The notes: generated by a model not told the origin, from the sequence alone. Numbered from the stretch's first letter, positions 49,330 through 58,238 are shown. The stretch is 64,000 bases of DNA from CAYFLR01 sp964343805 (GCA_964343805.1 CAYFLR010000015.1:1-64000), one strand, 5' to 3'. Numbers and translations are program-made.

Positions 49330-50481
49330 ATGTTTTTCGATCAATTAACTGTCTCAAAAATCGTAGAAATCCGTGATAAATTACTCCAAATGGAAAGCCC
49401 TTGCCGACTCGAAAGTGGCGATCCCGAGTTTGATATTCCGACCCATGTTAAATCTGCTTTTCATGATGCAGTACAAGATGGCTTCACCCATTACACTAAC
49501 TCGGTAGGAATTCCTGAGCTGCGTGTGGCCATAGCGAAAAAGCTCAAACAGTTTAATAATATCACCGCTGACCCTCGCCATATTAGAGTCACCAATGGGG
49601 GTATGCATGGTCTTTATTGTACTCAAAGCTCCATTTTGGATGAGGGAGATGAAGTTTTAGTTCCCATGCCTAATTGGATCGGATCAAATAACATTATCAA
49701 AAGCTGTGGAGGAGTTGTAACTCCTGTCAAAGCTCAGCTTAAAGATGGTTTGTTTAAAATTGATGTGAAGGAATTAGAAGCCAATCTTTCTCTGAAAACC
49801 AAATCCATTTTAATTAACAGCCCCCATAATCCCACGGGCACCATCATAGACCAAAACAACCTGATCGACATCGTACAATTTGCTCACAGACACGGTCTTT
49901 ATATCATCTCTGATGAAGCCTATGAACACTTAACTTATGATGGATATAATCACATCAGCACCGCCAGTATTGTGGAAGCGCTCAATTTACCCACAGATAA
50001 AATCGTCAGTGTATTCTCTTTTTCTAAAAGCTACGCCATGTCCGGCTTAAGACTGGGTTACATCGTGACTACAAATGAAATGCTTTTAGATAAAATGAAA
50101 AAAGCAATTTTATATACCTGCAATGGAATCAATTCCATCACTCAAAAGGCAGGAGTAGCAGCTCTCGAAGGCCCTCAAGAGTGTTTAGAAGATATGAAGA
50201 GAAGTTATCAAGAGAAGAGAGACCTTTTACAAGGCACAGTAGAAGATTTAAAAAATTTCTCGTCAGAGGGGTCCACCGGTGGATTTTACCTCTGGGTCAA
50301 AGTAGAGCAGGACTCTGAGAAAATAGCCGACAAACTGATTCAATACGGCGTAGGTTCTATTCCCGGCAAGTACTTTGGTGGAGAAGGAAACTATTTACGT
50401 TTTTCATATTCATGCCCCAAGGAGCATATCCAAGGCGCATGTAAAATGCTAACACGCCTCGATCAAGAGATGACCCATTAA
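49330..50481 (+). CDS. Class I/II PLP-dependent aminotransferase
   Basis: The start is set at ATG 49330, eight bases after AAGGAG, rather than a TTG 60 bases upstream that lacks a ribosome-binding site. The protein is 383 residues long. Typical marks are FTHYTNSVGIPELRVAIAKK, NGGMHGLYCTQSSIL, INSPHNPTGTIID (Asn for the pyridine ring), YIISDEAYEHL (Asp/Tyr) and the Schiff-base lysine in VFSFSKSYAMSGLRLGY. The arginine that binds the substrate carboxylate is in YLRFSYS. It is related to aspartate/aromatic aminotransferases; the exact amino acid cannot be read from the sequence. It is followed by lepB. Confidence 0.9.
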   Translation: MFFDQLTVSKIVEIRDKLLQMESPCRLESGDPEFDIPTHVKSAFHDAVQDGFTHYTNSVGIPELRVAIAKKLKQFNNITADPRHIRVTNGGMHGLYCTQSSILDEGDEVLVPMPNWIGSNNIIKSCGGVVTPVKAQLKDGLFKIDVKELEANLSLKTKSILINSPHNPTGTIIDQNNLIDIVQFAHRHGLYIISDEAYEHLTYDGYNHISTASIVEALNLPTDKIVSVFSFSKSYAMSGLRLGYIVTTNEMLLDKMKKAILYTCNGINSITQKAGVAALEGPQECLEDMKRSYQEKRDLLQGTVEDLKNFSSEGSTGGFYLWVKVEQDSEKIADKLIQYGVGSIPGKYFGGEGNYLRFSYSCPKEHIQGACKMLTRLDQEMTH

Positions 50482-50493
50482 TTCCCCCCTTAA

Positions 50494-50577
50494 CATTAGA
50501 TTATTCTAATGCCTTATTAATAGTCCTCTAATTGGATGAGGTGTACAACCTCCCTTAGATACATTCTTTGGGAGGTT
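50494..50577 (+). promoter_or_regulatory. lepB leader with competing hairpins that could mask the ribosome-binding site
   Basis: AACCTCCC (50547-50554) is perfectly complementary to GGGAGGTT (50570-50577), which is the ribosome-binding site of lepB two bases before ATG 50580. Just upstream GAGGTGTACAACCTC (50538-50552) can form a rival 5-bp stem that captures the same AACCTC strand, and a 7-bp inverted repeat (CATTAGA, TTAT, TCTAATG; 50494-50511) lies farther up. Mutually exclusive hairpins of this kind are found in attenuators, riboswitches and RNA thermometers. Control is inferred from the sequence only. Confidence 0.4.
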
Positions 50578-50579
50578 TC

Positions 50580-51236
50580 ATGTTAGCAAACATAATTAGT
50601 TATATAAAAAAATCTTGGAAAACAGACTCACTAATCATCTTACTTTTATTCAGTGCCCACTCCTCAATCTTTGGCTCTTACATGGTTCCCACCGGCTCCA
50701 TGAAGCCAACTATTCAAGAGCAAGATCGATTTTGGGTCAATAAATTGGCCTATCGATTTAAGTTGCCCTTCACCAAACACACTCTGGTGAGCTGGGACCA
50801 ACCTAAAGTAGGAGAAATCATCGCCTTTAAATACCCGGTAGATGAATCACTCCTTTTCACCAAAAGAGTTATTGGTATCCCAGGGGATACCATTCAAATA
50901 GTAAATGGAATCCTCTATCGCAATGGGAATCCCCAAACCTTAACACCCATCACCGATAAAAACGGATCTCTCTTCTTTGAAGAACAACTGCAAACCAAAA
51001 GTCACCTGGTGCAATTTACCAAACACCGCGCATCAGCACGTAATTTTGGACCTCTTAAGGTCCCAGATGGTTCTCTGTTTGTTATGGGGGATAACAGAGA
51101 CAATTCTCATGATTCGAGATTCTGGGGATTAGTTCCCATGGAAAATGTAGAAGGTGAGCTAGTTACCAGATGGTTTGCTTTAAATAAATCCCCCCTCCAA
51201 TCGTCTGTTCTAAAACGATTGGGTTCTATCGATTAA
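50580..51236 (+). CDS. lepB: Signal peptidase I
   Basis: A 218-residue protein begun at ATG 50580, which has GGGAGG upstream. A single N-terminal membrane segment (TDSLIILLLFSAHSSIFGSY) is followed by the catalytic serine Ser40 in MVPTGSMKPTI, the general-base lysine Lys95 in LLFTKRVIGIPGD, and the C-terminal box VMGDNRDNSHDSRFWGLVP. It cleaves signal peptides from exported proteins on the outer face of the inner membrane, of which this window encodes many. The protein is short, with one membrane segment only, but complete. Confidence 0.95.
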   Translation: MLANIISYIKKSWKTDSLIILLLFSAHSSIFGSYMVPTGSMKPTIQEQDRFWVNKLAYRFKLPFTKHTLVSWDQPKVGEIIAFKYPVDESLLFTKRVIGIPGDTIQIVNGILYRNGNPQTLTPITDKNGSLFFEEQLQTKSHLVQFTKHRASARNFGPLKVPDGSLFVMGDNRDNSHDSRFWGLVPMENVEGELVTRWFALNKSPLQSSVLKRLGSID

Positions 51237-51277
51237 CCAAAAAGCAAATTGTAAACCCTACCCACTCTCCGCCCTAG

Positions 51278-51307
51278 GCCCTGGGTGCAAGCTCAGGGCT
51301 TCTCGTC
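51278..51307 (+). terminator. Possible terminator after lepB
   Basis: GCCCTGGG (51278-51285) pairs with CTCAGGGC (51292-51299) around a short loop, with one G-T pair, and is followed by TTCTCGTC. It lies about 40 bases after the lepB stop and before the next lipoprotein gene. The T tract is short, so the call is tentative. Confidence 0.4.
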
Positions 51308-51425
51308 ATTCAAATCCAAACAAGTAACCATTTGAATTCACAGGTATATACCAAAATACTATATAGAAAGAAGCTTTCATCCGAAGGGAAGATTAAACAA
51401 ACATTTTATTTATATAGAGGTAATC

Positions 51426-52737
51426 ATGCGCCTGATCATCACCGCCATTTTACTAACCATGCTTTTTAGTTGTGACAAATCTGATTCCAAATCCAAATCT
51501 GTAGGGACCGTGAGTGCAACCAACTCACTGGATCCGCAAAGTGCGGAAGAGAGAGCTCGCCAAAGGGAATTGTTCCCCTTATTCATTGATTTTAGTGCCA
51601 GCTGGGGAGAAAAGCTCGTTGCAAAAAATGACCAGGTAGAAACAGTTGAACAGCTTTCTTACGTTCAACATTTTGCCAAGGTTAAGGAAGAGAACGCCGC
51701 AGACAGCAGCGCCTCTCATGAATATTTGAGTAGCTTTCTAATCCATGAAGAGAAGAGTTTAACCCAACTGCAAGCTGCGTTAGAAAGTCAGACCAAAGAA
51801 GATTTTATGACCTTAATGCAGACAGACTCTCTTGAAGTGGCAGATTTTATAGGCGTTATTTTAAACAAAGATCACGCCCTAAAAAGCTTTCATCCCTATG
51901 CACTCTATCTCAAGCTCCTCCATCAAAATGAACCCTCAAAAANNNNNNNNNNCGGAAACCTTCGCTGCTTTTCTAGAAGGTATCAGTGATCCAACAACTT
52001 CCTATAGTGAAATTGAAAGCCAACGAGAAAATTTATTAACTGAGCTAGGCACAAAATTTGATAACGCAGCCTATAGAGAAAGACTGACAACAGCCATTGC
52101 CGCCAACTTAGAAAAGATAGATTACTTAAAAACCACTATCGGTTTGGATGCTAACAGTGACACACCTCCTTTTAAAAATACTATTTGGTTTGGAACCTAC
52201 AAAGAGAAGGCCGAATTAGTTGCCAATATGGACACAAACATGCCAGAAACTTCGGAAATGAATGCCACCGTGATGACCCAAGATGGAGAAGCAGAGATCA
52301 CCTTCTGGATAGAGGATGAAAAGGGTAATTATTATTGTAATTATGTTGATCCAGAAGAAAAACACCATAAATGTACTCTCTCTTTCAACTCGAAAAATCA
52401 AATTACCACCATTAAGGTCAATAATGGGAGTGATGGCATGTTTGGTTTTTTCGCTAAAGAAGGCACCACCATTCATGTTTCAAGAGCCCTCAGTGTCTGT
52501 GGAATTAGCTTCTGCAAAGGATGGAACTGGTCTAAGTTCTCAGTATCAGGAGTTGCTGCTCCTGATGTAGCTCAAGAAGTTTCAACCACTGACTCTGACA
52601 CTCAGGACAATGGAACATCGAGCTCGTGGGGCATAGGAGGCATGAGAGACACAATAGGTAAAACTAAAGAGCAACTTCGAAAGGCCTGTGAGGAAAAGGG
52701 CGGCATCTGGGCTGAAAGATGCTACTTAAACCCTTAA
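51426..52737 (+). CDS. Lipoprotein of unknown function (gap)
   Basis: The frame is interrupted by a 10-N gap (51943-51952), after which ETFAAFLEGISDPTTSYSEI continues to a stop at 52735-52737; about 437 codons in all. The start ATG 51426 has AGAGGT upstream. The N-terminus (MRLIITAILLTMLFSC) is a lipoprotein signal with lipobox LFSC. The first half is helical; the second half has a Cys-containing beta-rich region (NYYCNYVDPEEKHHKCTLSF) and a C-terminal segment resembling a small amphipathic domain (LRKACEEKGGIWAERCYLNP). No family recognised. Confidence 0.75.
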
Positions 52738-52855
52738 TTCACTTTCACGGCACCCCACCTTATCCATCTAATTTTTAGATAAACACCAGCATATATCCAT
52801 ATTTTACTTATACTCCAACCTATTCTATAACTTCTTTTGTGAAAAGGAGTTAGCT

Positions 52856-53569
52856 ATGAAAAAAGTAATCATTTTTATTATTTTGTTAATTTTACCTGCC
52901 ACTTTATGGGCTAGATTTGAATCCCCCTTCCCCTCTTCTATAAATGAAATCAGCATTCATAATACCCATGAGATTGATGAAGCCTATAAATTGATTCGAG
53001 GAATGGCTCCTCATAGCAAAATTAACGAACTTCTCACTTTTGGAATTACTGATGTTTTAATCTTCAAGCATCAGACTCGAAAAGAGGTGGATCAAGAGAT
53101 CAAGAAGCTAAAATTAGCTGGAATTGATACCCAAAATATCCATCACATTCCCTTTCGCTGGAAAAATATAGCTTCTGAGACTCAAGCTTGCGAACAAACC
53201 ATTCAGGCTTTAAAAATTATGAAAGAGATTGAGGCTGACAAAGAAGGGCGCAAGCTATTTTTACACTGCACAGTTGGCGAAGATCGAACAGGTTATCTAT
53301 CAGGTCTTTGGCGAATGCTCTCTCAAGGGTGGACTCAAGAGATGGCTTTTGAAGAGGAAATGTGTAAACGAGGCTATGCCAGAGGCAACCCCAACAAACC
53401 CTGGTTTGTCGTCAACGCCATTCGCAAAGAACTCACTCCTCTGTTTCAAAAGATGTCATCTTTGATAAAGCAAGAAAAACTCACCTTAGAAAATCTATCT
53501 GACTCTATCTGCAAAGATTTGCCACAGGTTCCCAAAAGAATCCCTTGGTGTCAAAAGCAAACTATCTAG
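52856..53569 (+). CDS. Exported tyrosine/dual-specificity phosphatase-like protein
   Basis: A 237-residue protein starting behind AAAAGGAG. Residues 1-19 (MKKVIIFIILLILPATLWA) are a signal peptide. The catalytic loop LFLHCTVGEDRTGYLSGLWR has the CX5R signature with His before Cys and Arg-Thr after, and the preceding region (DVLIFKHQTRKEVDQEIKKL) resembles the phosphatase core. The general-acid Asp is not obvious. Periplasmic phosphatases of this type act on phosphosugars, phosphoinositides or phosphotyrosine; the substrate is unknown. It lies in a run of envelope genes on the plus strand. Confidence 0.83.
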   Translation: MKKVIIFIILLILPATLWARFESPFPSSINEISIHNTHEIDEAYKLIRGMAPHSKINELLTFGITDVLIFKHQTRKEVDQEIKKLKLAGIDTQNIHHIPFRWKNIASETQACEQTIQALKIMKEIEADKEGRKLFLHCTVGEDRTGYLSGLWRMLSQGWTQEMAFEEEMCKRGYARGNPNKPWFVVNAIRKELTPLFQKMSSLIKQEKLTLENLSDSICKDLPQVPKRIPWCQKQTI

Positions 53570-53593
53570 ATAAAACAAAAATCCTCTATTGAT

Positions 53594-53623
53594 TTGAGGT
53601 TGAAGACCAGACGGGTGTATAAT
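53594..53623 (+). promoter_or_regulatory. Sigma70-like promoter of the permuted-papain-like lipoprotein gene
   Basis: TTGAGG (53594-53599), an 18-base spacer and a perfect TATAAT (53618-53623) predict a start near 53630. This favours translation from ATG 53661 (AAAGGAA just upstream) over the in-frame ATG at 53622, which lies inside the -10 box. Confidence 0.55.
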
Positions 53624-53660
53624 GAGAACATCTGGCAATCAACCACAAAAGGAAATCAAT

Positions 53661-55259
53661 ATGAGAACAATTGCAATATGGATTCTATTAGTATCCCTTC
53701 TCGGGTGTAAACTTCGTCCCACTCATACGACCAAAGAGCATCAACCCTCTTCACCAGCAGATCTACAAGCCATAAATTATCCAGGATTAGAAGGTCTCAA
53801 GCTGGATCTGTGGACCGAAGGTTTCTTCAAAGAATCATCCAGTTCCAGCAAACATTCTCAATCCATCAAGCAGCAAATTTTGAATGCTTATCAAAGAAGC
53901 AGCAAGGTCAGTGGACTCTATCATAAACTTCTGAAAAATGGTCTCAATCAAAATCTATCCAAGGCTCAAGAGTATAAGGAGCTAGTGGATGGTCTTTTTG
54001 CTGCGCGCAAGGCTTTTAGGTCAAAATCATACAAAGATATAGAAAAAGTCAGAGGGGCCATTTTGTTAATGCAAGTTTTAGCAGAAGAGACACTCTATGC
54101 TCTTCACTTGAAATTCCCTAATTACCCCAAAATGTGGAAAACCGTTTATCATCACCGCCTTCCCCAGAAGTCATGCATTGATGAAAAAGGACTGACCCGC
54201 ACCTCTACCTTTTTGGATGTGGTGGTATGCCAGGGAGATATAGTTCTTTCAAAAGGAGGCTCTGGTTCCAGTAGTTTTATTGCCCGCACTTCAGAATTTC
54301 CTGGCAATTTTTCTCATTCAACCGCTGTTTATGTCCAACCTGAGACGAGAGAGGTTCTTTTTCCTGAAGCCTATATAGAAGATGGAGTCAAACTCCGTCC
54401 TGTACAAAAAGATTACGTTGAGCACCAAAAAAAGAAGCTCTCCATCTACCGCTATACCGCAAAAAATAAAGTCAAAGTGATCAACCACGGGGTCAAAGCG
54501 ATCGAAAAATATGTAGCTAAAATGGTCACTCAATTAGAAAGCATGGGATTAGGAAAGGCTGACCTTTCGAGCACCCCTTGCTTTGAATATGATTTTGGTA
54601 TGGACGCCATGAGTGCGGACTCCTATTTTTGCAGTGAAATTCCCTTTGCGGCATATCAAACCGTGGGAGTAAAGGATATGGAAAACCCCTACCCCACAAT
54701 GAACTGGAGTCAGATATCAGGAATCCGCAAAGAATTTTACGCCAAGCTCTTAAATATCCGAACCGATCGCTTTCCTGCACCTTCCGATATCGACCTTCAC
54801 CCCTACTACGATATCGTGGCATTCATGATCGATATTTCAAAATTACAGGAAGATCGTGTGGACGTAGCCATGGTGGATGTATTAATGCAGCTGATGCAAC
54901 AGCACAGCCATCTTGTTGAGCCCCTCCTCAGCAAAATGGATCAACTAGGAAACACACCTATTACTGAAAATCAAATCAACTATTTCACCACAGTTTTAGG
55001 TCTGCCCAAGGAAAAGGTCGAAGCTATCAAAGGCAAGATCCCTGCTAATATAAATCTGAAACAGCTTCTTTTCTTTGGCTATCTCAACCAAAAACTAACT
55101 CCTAATATTCGTAAGGCACTCCATCAAATAGAGAGGCATCAAATAAGTAATCTGAAAAGACCCATGGGATTACTCGAACTTCGAGTTGCAGTACTAAAAG
55201 TAATAAAACCAGCTTTAGAGCAGCTCATGAATAAATTTAATCAGATTCCATTAAGGTAG
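53661..55259 (+). CDS. Lipoprotein with a permuted papain-like (YiiX/NlpC-P60-type) domain
   Basis: A 532-residue protein with a lipoprotein signal (MRTIAIWILLVSLLGC, lipobox LLGC). Residues roughly 170-350 carry the permuted papain arrangement: GDIVLSKGGSGSSSFIARTS, then GNFSHSTAVYVQPETREVLF with the His, and DSYFCSEIPFAAYQTV with the Cys. That order (His first, Cys later) is typical of the YiiX/YaeF/LRAT-like group, whose members cleave amide or ester bonds, including lipids. The rest of the protein is helical and unassigned. The enzyme would face the periplasm or the outside. A promoter lies just upstream. Confidence 0.78.
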   Translation: MRTIAIWILLVSLLGCKLRPTHTTKEHQPSSPADLQAINYPGLEGLKLDLWTEGFFKESSSSSKHSQSIKQQILNAYQRSSKVSGLYHKLLKNGLNQNLSKAQEYKELVDGLFAARKAFRSKSYKDIEKVRGAILLMQVLAEETLYALHLKFPNYPKMWKTVYHHRLPQKSCIDEKGLTRTSTFLDVVVCQGDIVLSKGGSGSSSFIARTSEFPGNFSHSTAVYVQPETREVLFPEAYIEDGVKLRPVQKDYVEHQKKKLSIYRYTAKNKVKVINHGVKAIEKYVAKMVTQLESMGLGKADLSSTPCFEYDFGMDAMSADSYFCSEIPFAAYQTVGVKDMENPYPTMNWSQISGIRKEFYAKLLNIRTDRFPAPSDIDLHPYYDIVAFMIDISKLQEDRVDVAMVDVLMQLMQQHSHLVEPLLSKMDQLGNTPITENQINYFTTVLGLPKEKVEAIKGKIPANINLKQLLFFGYLNQKLTPNIRKALHQIERHQISNLKRPMGLLELRVAVLKVIKPALEQLMNKFNQIPLR

Positions 55260-55274
55260 GGGATAGTTTTTAAA

Positions 55275-55303
55275 AAGGGGAATGATTCACCATCATCCCC
55301 CTT
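55275..55303. terminator. Hairpin between convergent genes, likely terminator
   Basis: AAGGGG, a mismatch, ATGAT, TCACC loop, ATCAT, a mismatch, CCCCTT form a strong hairpin (55275-55303) between the lipoprotein gene (ends 55259) and the CHAD-like gene (ends 55315). On the minus strand it is followed by TTTTT, so it most likely terminates the CHAD-like transcript; on the plus strand the T-run is missing. Confidence 0.55.
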
Positions 55304-55314
55304 GAAACGGTATT

Positions 55315-56370
55315 TTAAAGGGCGAGCGAGCTTTGAAACTTTTTCAAGAAAGTAGGAATATCTCGATGTTCTTGCCATTTCTTAAGTTGAACAAATTGAT
55401 GATCAATTTCCTCTTCTAAGAACTTCATGATTTTAGTCTTCTTTCCTCTTTTTTCAAGCCAATGGTAACGAGTGATCAGGTCATTAATGTCCCCATACTC
55501 ATTGGTGATTTTTTTCATATCTTTTCTTAATTTGCGGGATTGCTCTTTATCAGCAATGATTTCAGGAAAGTAGTTTGCAATCTTTAAGACAAAGCGAACT
55601 CTTTTACGAAAATCATGGAATTTCTCCTGCTCTTCTTCATCTCGCAATTCTTTGATAGCTGCAGCACCACCATAAACATGAATCGACTTATCTAAGAGAG
55701 TCTTAACTAAGTTAGCTAGAATTTTTAAGCCCTTTTCATTGGTATTCGGCCCTTGCTTCATGTTTTTCCAACAAAATTTGGATAGTTTTTTACGATTCCG
55801 CTTCTCTGCATGAAGAGCAGTAGGGTTGGAAAGGTAGTACTTATAGAGCATATAGTTTTCGGGAAGTAGGAATCTGGACTTCCATAAAAGAACTTTATCA
55901 CGGTACTTTTTAGTTTCAGCTTCATCATATTTGGCGGCATCTTTTTTAACACCTTGAATATCATACAGATCCTTAAAGTTTCCTATATGAGCATAGCCTT
56001 TATCAAGATTCTTTCTTAGCTTACGCCACACATCCCACTGATAGTCATAGTTAAAAGAGTATACAAAGATATCTAAGAAATCTCTAACCATCACCACTTG
56101 TTTACGTAGCTTTTTTGCTTGATGAGGAAGAGTTTTATCATCAAACTTCTTAAGCTTTTCGATCATAGAATCTAACAATTGAGGTAAATAGACCTTAGAC
56201 ATTTCAAGATAGGAAACATCTTGTAAGTTGGCAATTTCAGGTCTTGGTAAAGGTGGCTTCTTGGCTTTTTTGGCTTTCTTAGCTTTCTTGGCTGGTTCTG
56301 CAATTACAAAGCTGCTATTTAACCCTAAAAAAAGAACCATCACACCTAAAATAACACTAATCTTTCTCAC
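55315..56370 (-). CDS. Exported protein with a CHAD-like domain
   Basis: A 351-residue protein starting at GTG 56370 behind GGGGAG. Residues 1-25 (MRKISVILGVMVLFLGLNSS, FVIAE) are a signal peptide, followed by a lysine-alanine repeat (AKKAKKAKKAKKP). The rest is all-helical and basic; HDFRKRVRFVLKIANYFPEI and YGDINDLITRYHWLEKRGKK match the conserved His/Arg helices of CHAD domains, which bind inorganic polyphosphate. CHAD proteins are usually cytosolic, so an exported one is unusual. Assignment from pattern only. Confidence 0.68.
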   Translation of the reverse strand: MRKISVILGVMVLFLGLNSSFVIAEPAKKAKKAKKAKKPPLPRPEIANLQDVSYLEMSKVYLPQLLDSMIEKLKKFDDKTLPHQAKKLRKQVVMVRDFLDIFVYSFNYDYQWDVWRKLRKNLDKGYAHIGNFKDLYDIQGVKKDAAKYDEAETKKYRDKVLLWKSRFLLPENYMLYKYYLSNPTALHAEKRNRKKLSKFCWKNMKQGPNTNEKGLKILANLVKTLLDKSIHVYGGAAAIKELRDEEEQEKFHDFRKRVRFVLKIANYFPEIIADKEQSRKLRKDMKKITNEYGDINDLITRYHWLEKRGKKTKIMKFLEEEIDHQFVQLKKWQEHRDIPTFLKKFQSSLAL

Positions 56371-56439
56371 TTTACTCCCCTTTCGATTTGTTTATAAAAA
56401 ACAGTTGATTTTACAGGCAACTATTATTCCCTGCAATTG

Positions 56440-57516
56440 TCAATGAAATAGTTTATCTAAACTATCAATTAGACTGCGATTAACTTCATCCGTATTACGC
56501 TCACCCTTTAGATCAAGGTTAATTTCTGTTACTAATAGCTCTATTATCTTATCCAAAAATTGGCCACGAGCTTCATGACTCAGGGTTTCTGGCTTTGAAA
56601 GAAAATCCTGATAAATTTTATATTTGAATGGAGCCAGGCTTGAGTAAACATCTTCGTTCACCTGCCAAACATCTATTTGATTCTCTGCTCTGGCAAAATC
56701 ACGGCCATAAAAATCTTCCCCATAGGATGGGTGATTTATTTCCATTTCCGGAAGAACAAAGGTGTCATACATGGTGTGAGGGTTGTTGTCATTAAAAATA
56801 ACCGCAATGAGATCAGCAAAAAACTCATTGTATTTTTTAATATCCCAAGAAAAGAAACGATACTCCTGCCTCATTTTTATTAAGAGAGCTCTCCTCTGAT
56901 TTTTAATCTCACGAAGCATCCTCTTATATTCCATCAGCTGATTTTTGACAGCGGGGTGTTGATCCAACCACTCATTATTTAGATGCCCCTCTTGCTCAAG
57001 CTCATTTAATAAATGGAGTTGGGCCATCTTTATTTCAGTTTTCTTTAATTCTAACTGGTGAAGTTCTTTTTGAAGAAGGTTAAATTCCTGAAGTTTTGGG
57101 ATCAAGGGTTCAAAGGTCGCATAAAAAAGAGCATGTCCGTATTCATGCGCGGTGAGAAAGCGGGTTTGATATGGGCTGAAATAGTAATCAACACTGCCAT
57201 TTTCCCCAGGGAAGGATTTGACTCTTCTTAAAATAGTATCAATCGTTTGGGAAGCATAATGGTAAGAGGCATTGCCTCCTTCTGCTTTCAATTTAATTGA
57301 GGTCTGAAGAGGGATCTGTATTTTCTCACTAAAGAGACTGTAAAACTCTCTAAGGTCTTCTAAGAAGCTCTTAAGTTCTTGAACATCAGATTGAGGAAGT
57401 TCTCCATTTTCAATGACGACAAATGGAGAGGCGTGGAGTGTCACCTGAAAAGACAGAGCCATCCATAGTACAAAAATGGAAAAGGACCTAATAAATTTAA
57501 AAAAGGACGGAGTCAT
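56440..57516 (-). CDS. Exported zinc metalloprotease-like protein
   Basis: I start at ATG 57516 (GAGG five bases upstream); a GTG six bases earlier is possible. The protein is about 358 residues with a signal peptide (SFSIFVLWMALSFQVTLHAS). The zinc motif is HEYGHALFYA (HExxH) and a Glu further on (KYNEFFADLIAVIF) supplies the likely third ligand, as in gluzincin-type proteases. Between these lies a long helical region (LLQKELHQLELKKTEIKMAQ). The substrate is unknown. It lies downstream of the [2Fe-2S] protein gene on the same strand, about 270 bases away. Confidence 0.82.
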   Translation of the reverse strand: MTPSFFKFIRSFSIFVLWMALSFQVTLHASPFVVIENGELPQSDVQELKSFLEDLREFYSLFSEKIQIPLQTSIKLKAEGGNASYHYASQTIDTILRRVKSFPGENGSVDYYFSPYQTRFLTAHEYGHALFYATFEPLIPKLQEFNLLQKELHQLELKKTEIKMAQLHLLNELEQEGHLNNEWLDQHPAVKNQLMEYKRMLREIKNQRRALLIKMRQEYRFFSWDIKKYNEFFADLIAVIFNDNNPHTMYDTFVLPEMEINHPSYGEDFYGRDFARAENQIDVWQVNEDVYSSLAPFKYKIYQDFLSKPETLSHEARGQFLDKIIELLVTEINLDLKGERNTDEVNRSLIDSLDKLFH

Positions 57517-57694
57517 AACCACCTCAAAAACCCCAAAATGAGCGTATACAAATACATGAAAATAGTCAATTTGTCAATTAATTTTTGTAATTTACCAAAC
57601 ATAAATATATTCTTTAAAACAATCATTGATAATTGCTTAACGTCTAAAGCAATATGACTTTGATTGAGTATCTCTGCGGACTTTTTTACAGTGA

Positions 57695-57799
57695 ATTGCG
57701 CTTTTGAGAAATGTTCTTTCAACCGTTGAAGATGACGAGGGGGTGTTTTCTGTCAGAGATCCGGATGGAAACTACCTTGTATTTCTAGCAGCACCCTGA
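57695..57799 (+). pseudogene. C-terminal remnant of a glyoxalase/VOC-type protein
   Basis: A plus-strand frame of about 34 codons with no start reads VEDDEGVFSVRDPDGNYLVF, then LAAP and a stop. The DPDGNYLVF ending is the characteristic last strand of vicinal-oxygen-chelate proteins. The upstream frame is closed by a stop at 57692, and no other VOC motif is seen on this strand, so this is probably a gene fragment left by deletion. It overlaps the end of the ferredoxin-like gene by 15 bases. Confidence 0.5.
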
Positions 57800-58129
57800 T
57801 TCAGAGCAAGAGCAAGAACACATGGAGGGCTTACCTGATTTGATTCCCTCTTGATATTTGGCTAAATTCTCTTTCCGGATATTATTTAAATCTTCACGAT
57901 CAATAGTTATTTCCATTTCATCTACTGGCTCAGTAACACAAGCAAACTTTTGTTCTCCATCAATCTCAACCACACAAGCGTTGCAGCATCCTTTTTCCCT
58001 CTTAGAATTATAACAGGGGGTAGGGAGAGTAATTTTCTCTCTCTTAGTTATGTCTGCAATGGTTTTATCATCTTCATTAATTGAGAAATGTTTTCCATCA
58101 ATTCGAATAGATCCACTTGATTTAGCCAC
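57785..58129 (-). CDS. [2Fe-2S] ferredoxin-like protein with a Cys-rich tail
   Basis: A 114-residue protein. Cys39, Cys49, Cys52 and Cys64 follow the C-x9-C-x2-C-x11-C pattern of the N-terminal [2Fe-2S] domain of NuoG/hydrogenase-type proteins (LPTPCYNSKREKGCCNACVV, then QKFACVT), with one extra Cys48. Residues 1-30 give the beta-grasp start (SIRIDGKHFSINEDDKTIAD). The C-terminus (SMCSCSCSESGCC) has five more cysteines in eleven residues, which may bind a second metal. A small electron carrier is likely; the partner is unknown. Confidence 0.82.
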   Translation of the reverse strand: MAKSSGSIRIDGKHFSINEDDKTIADITKREKITLPTPCYNSKREKGCCNACVVEIDGEQKFACVTEPVDEMEITIDREDLNNIRKENLAKYQEGIKSGKPSMCSCSCSESGCC

Positions 58130-58223
58130 GGAAACTCCTTCTAAGAAATGATTGTTATTACTTAGTTTATCTTAAAACGCACTTAGAATCCATTTGGTCT
58201 CAATATTTACGGATTCCATAATT

Positions 58224-58238
58224 TGTGTTGTCAACACA
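58224..58238. promoter_or_regulatory. 15-bp palindrome upstream of the M23-like fragment
   Basis: TGTGTTG, a central T and CAACACA form a perfect inverted repeat in the intergenic region. It lies about ten bases before AAAGGAGG (58244-58252), a strong ribosome-binding sequence that has no sensible start codon downstream. It may be an operator left over from a broken gene. Confidence 0.3.

Noticed and set aside
57513..57722. Minus-strand frame of 69 codons between the metalloprotease and [2Fe-2S] genes (with SHIALDVKQLS)
   Set aside because: It starts with TTG without a ribosome-binding site and has no clear domain; the VOC-like phrase is on the opposite strand to the VOC fragment, so it is probably chance.
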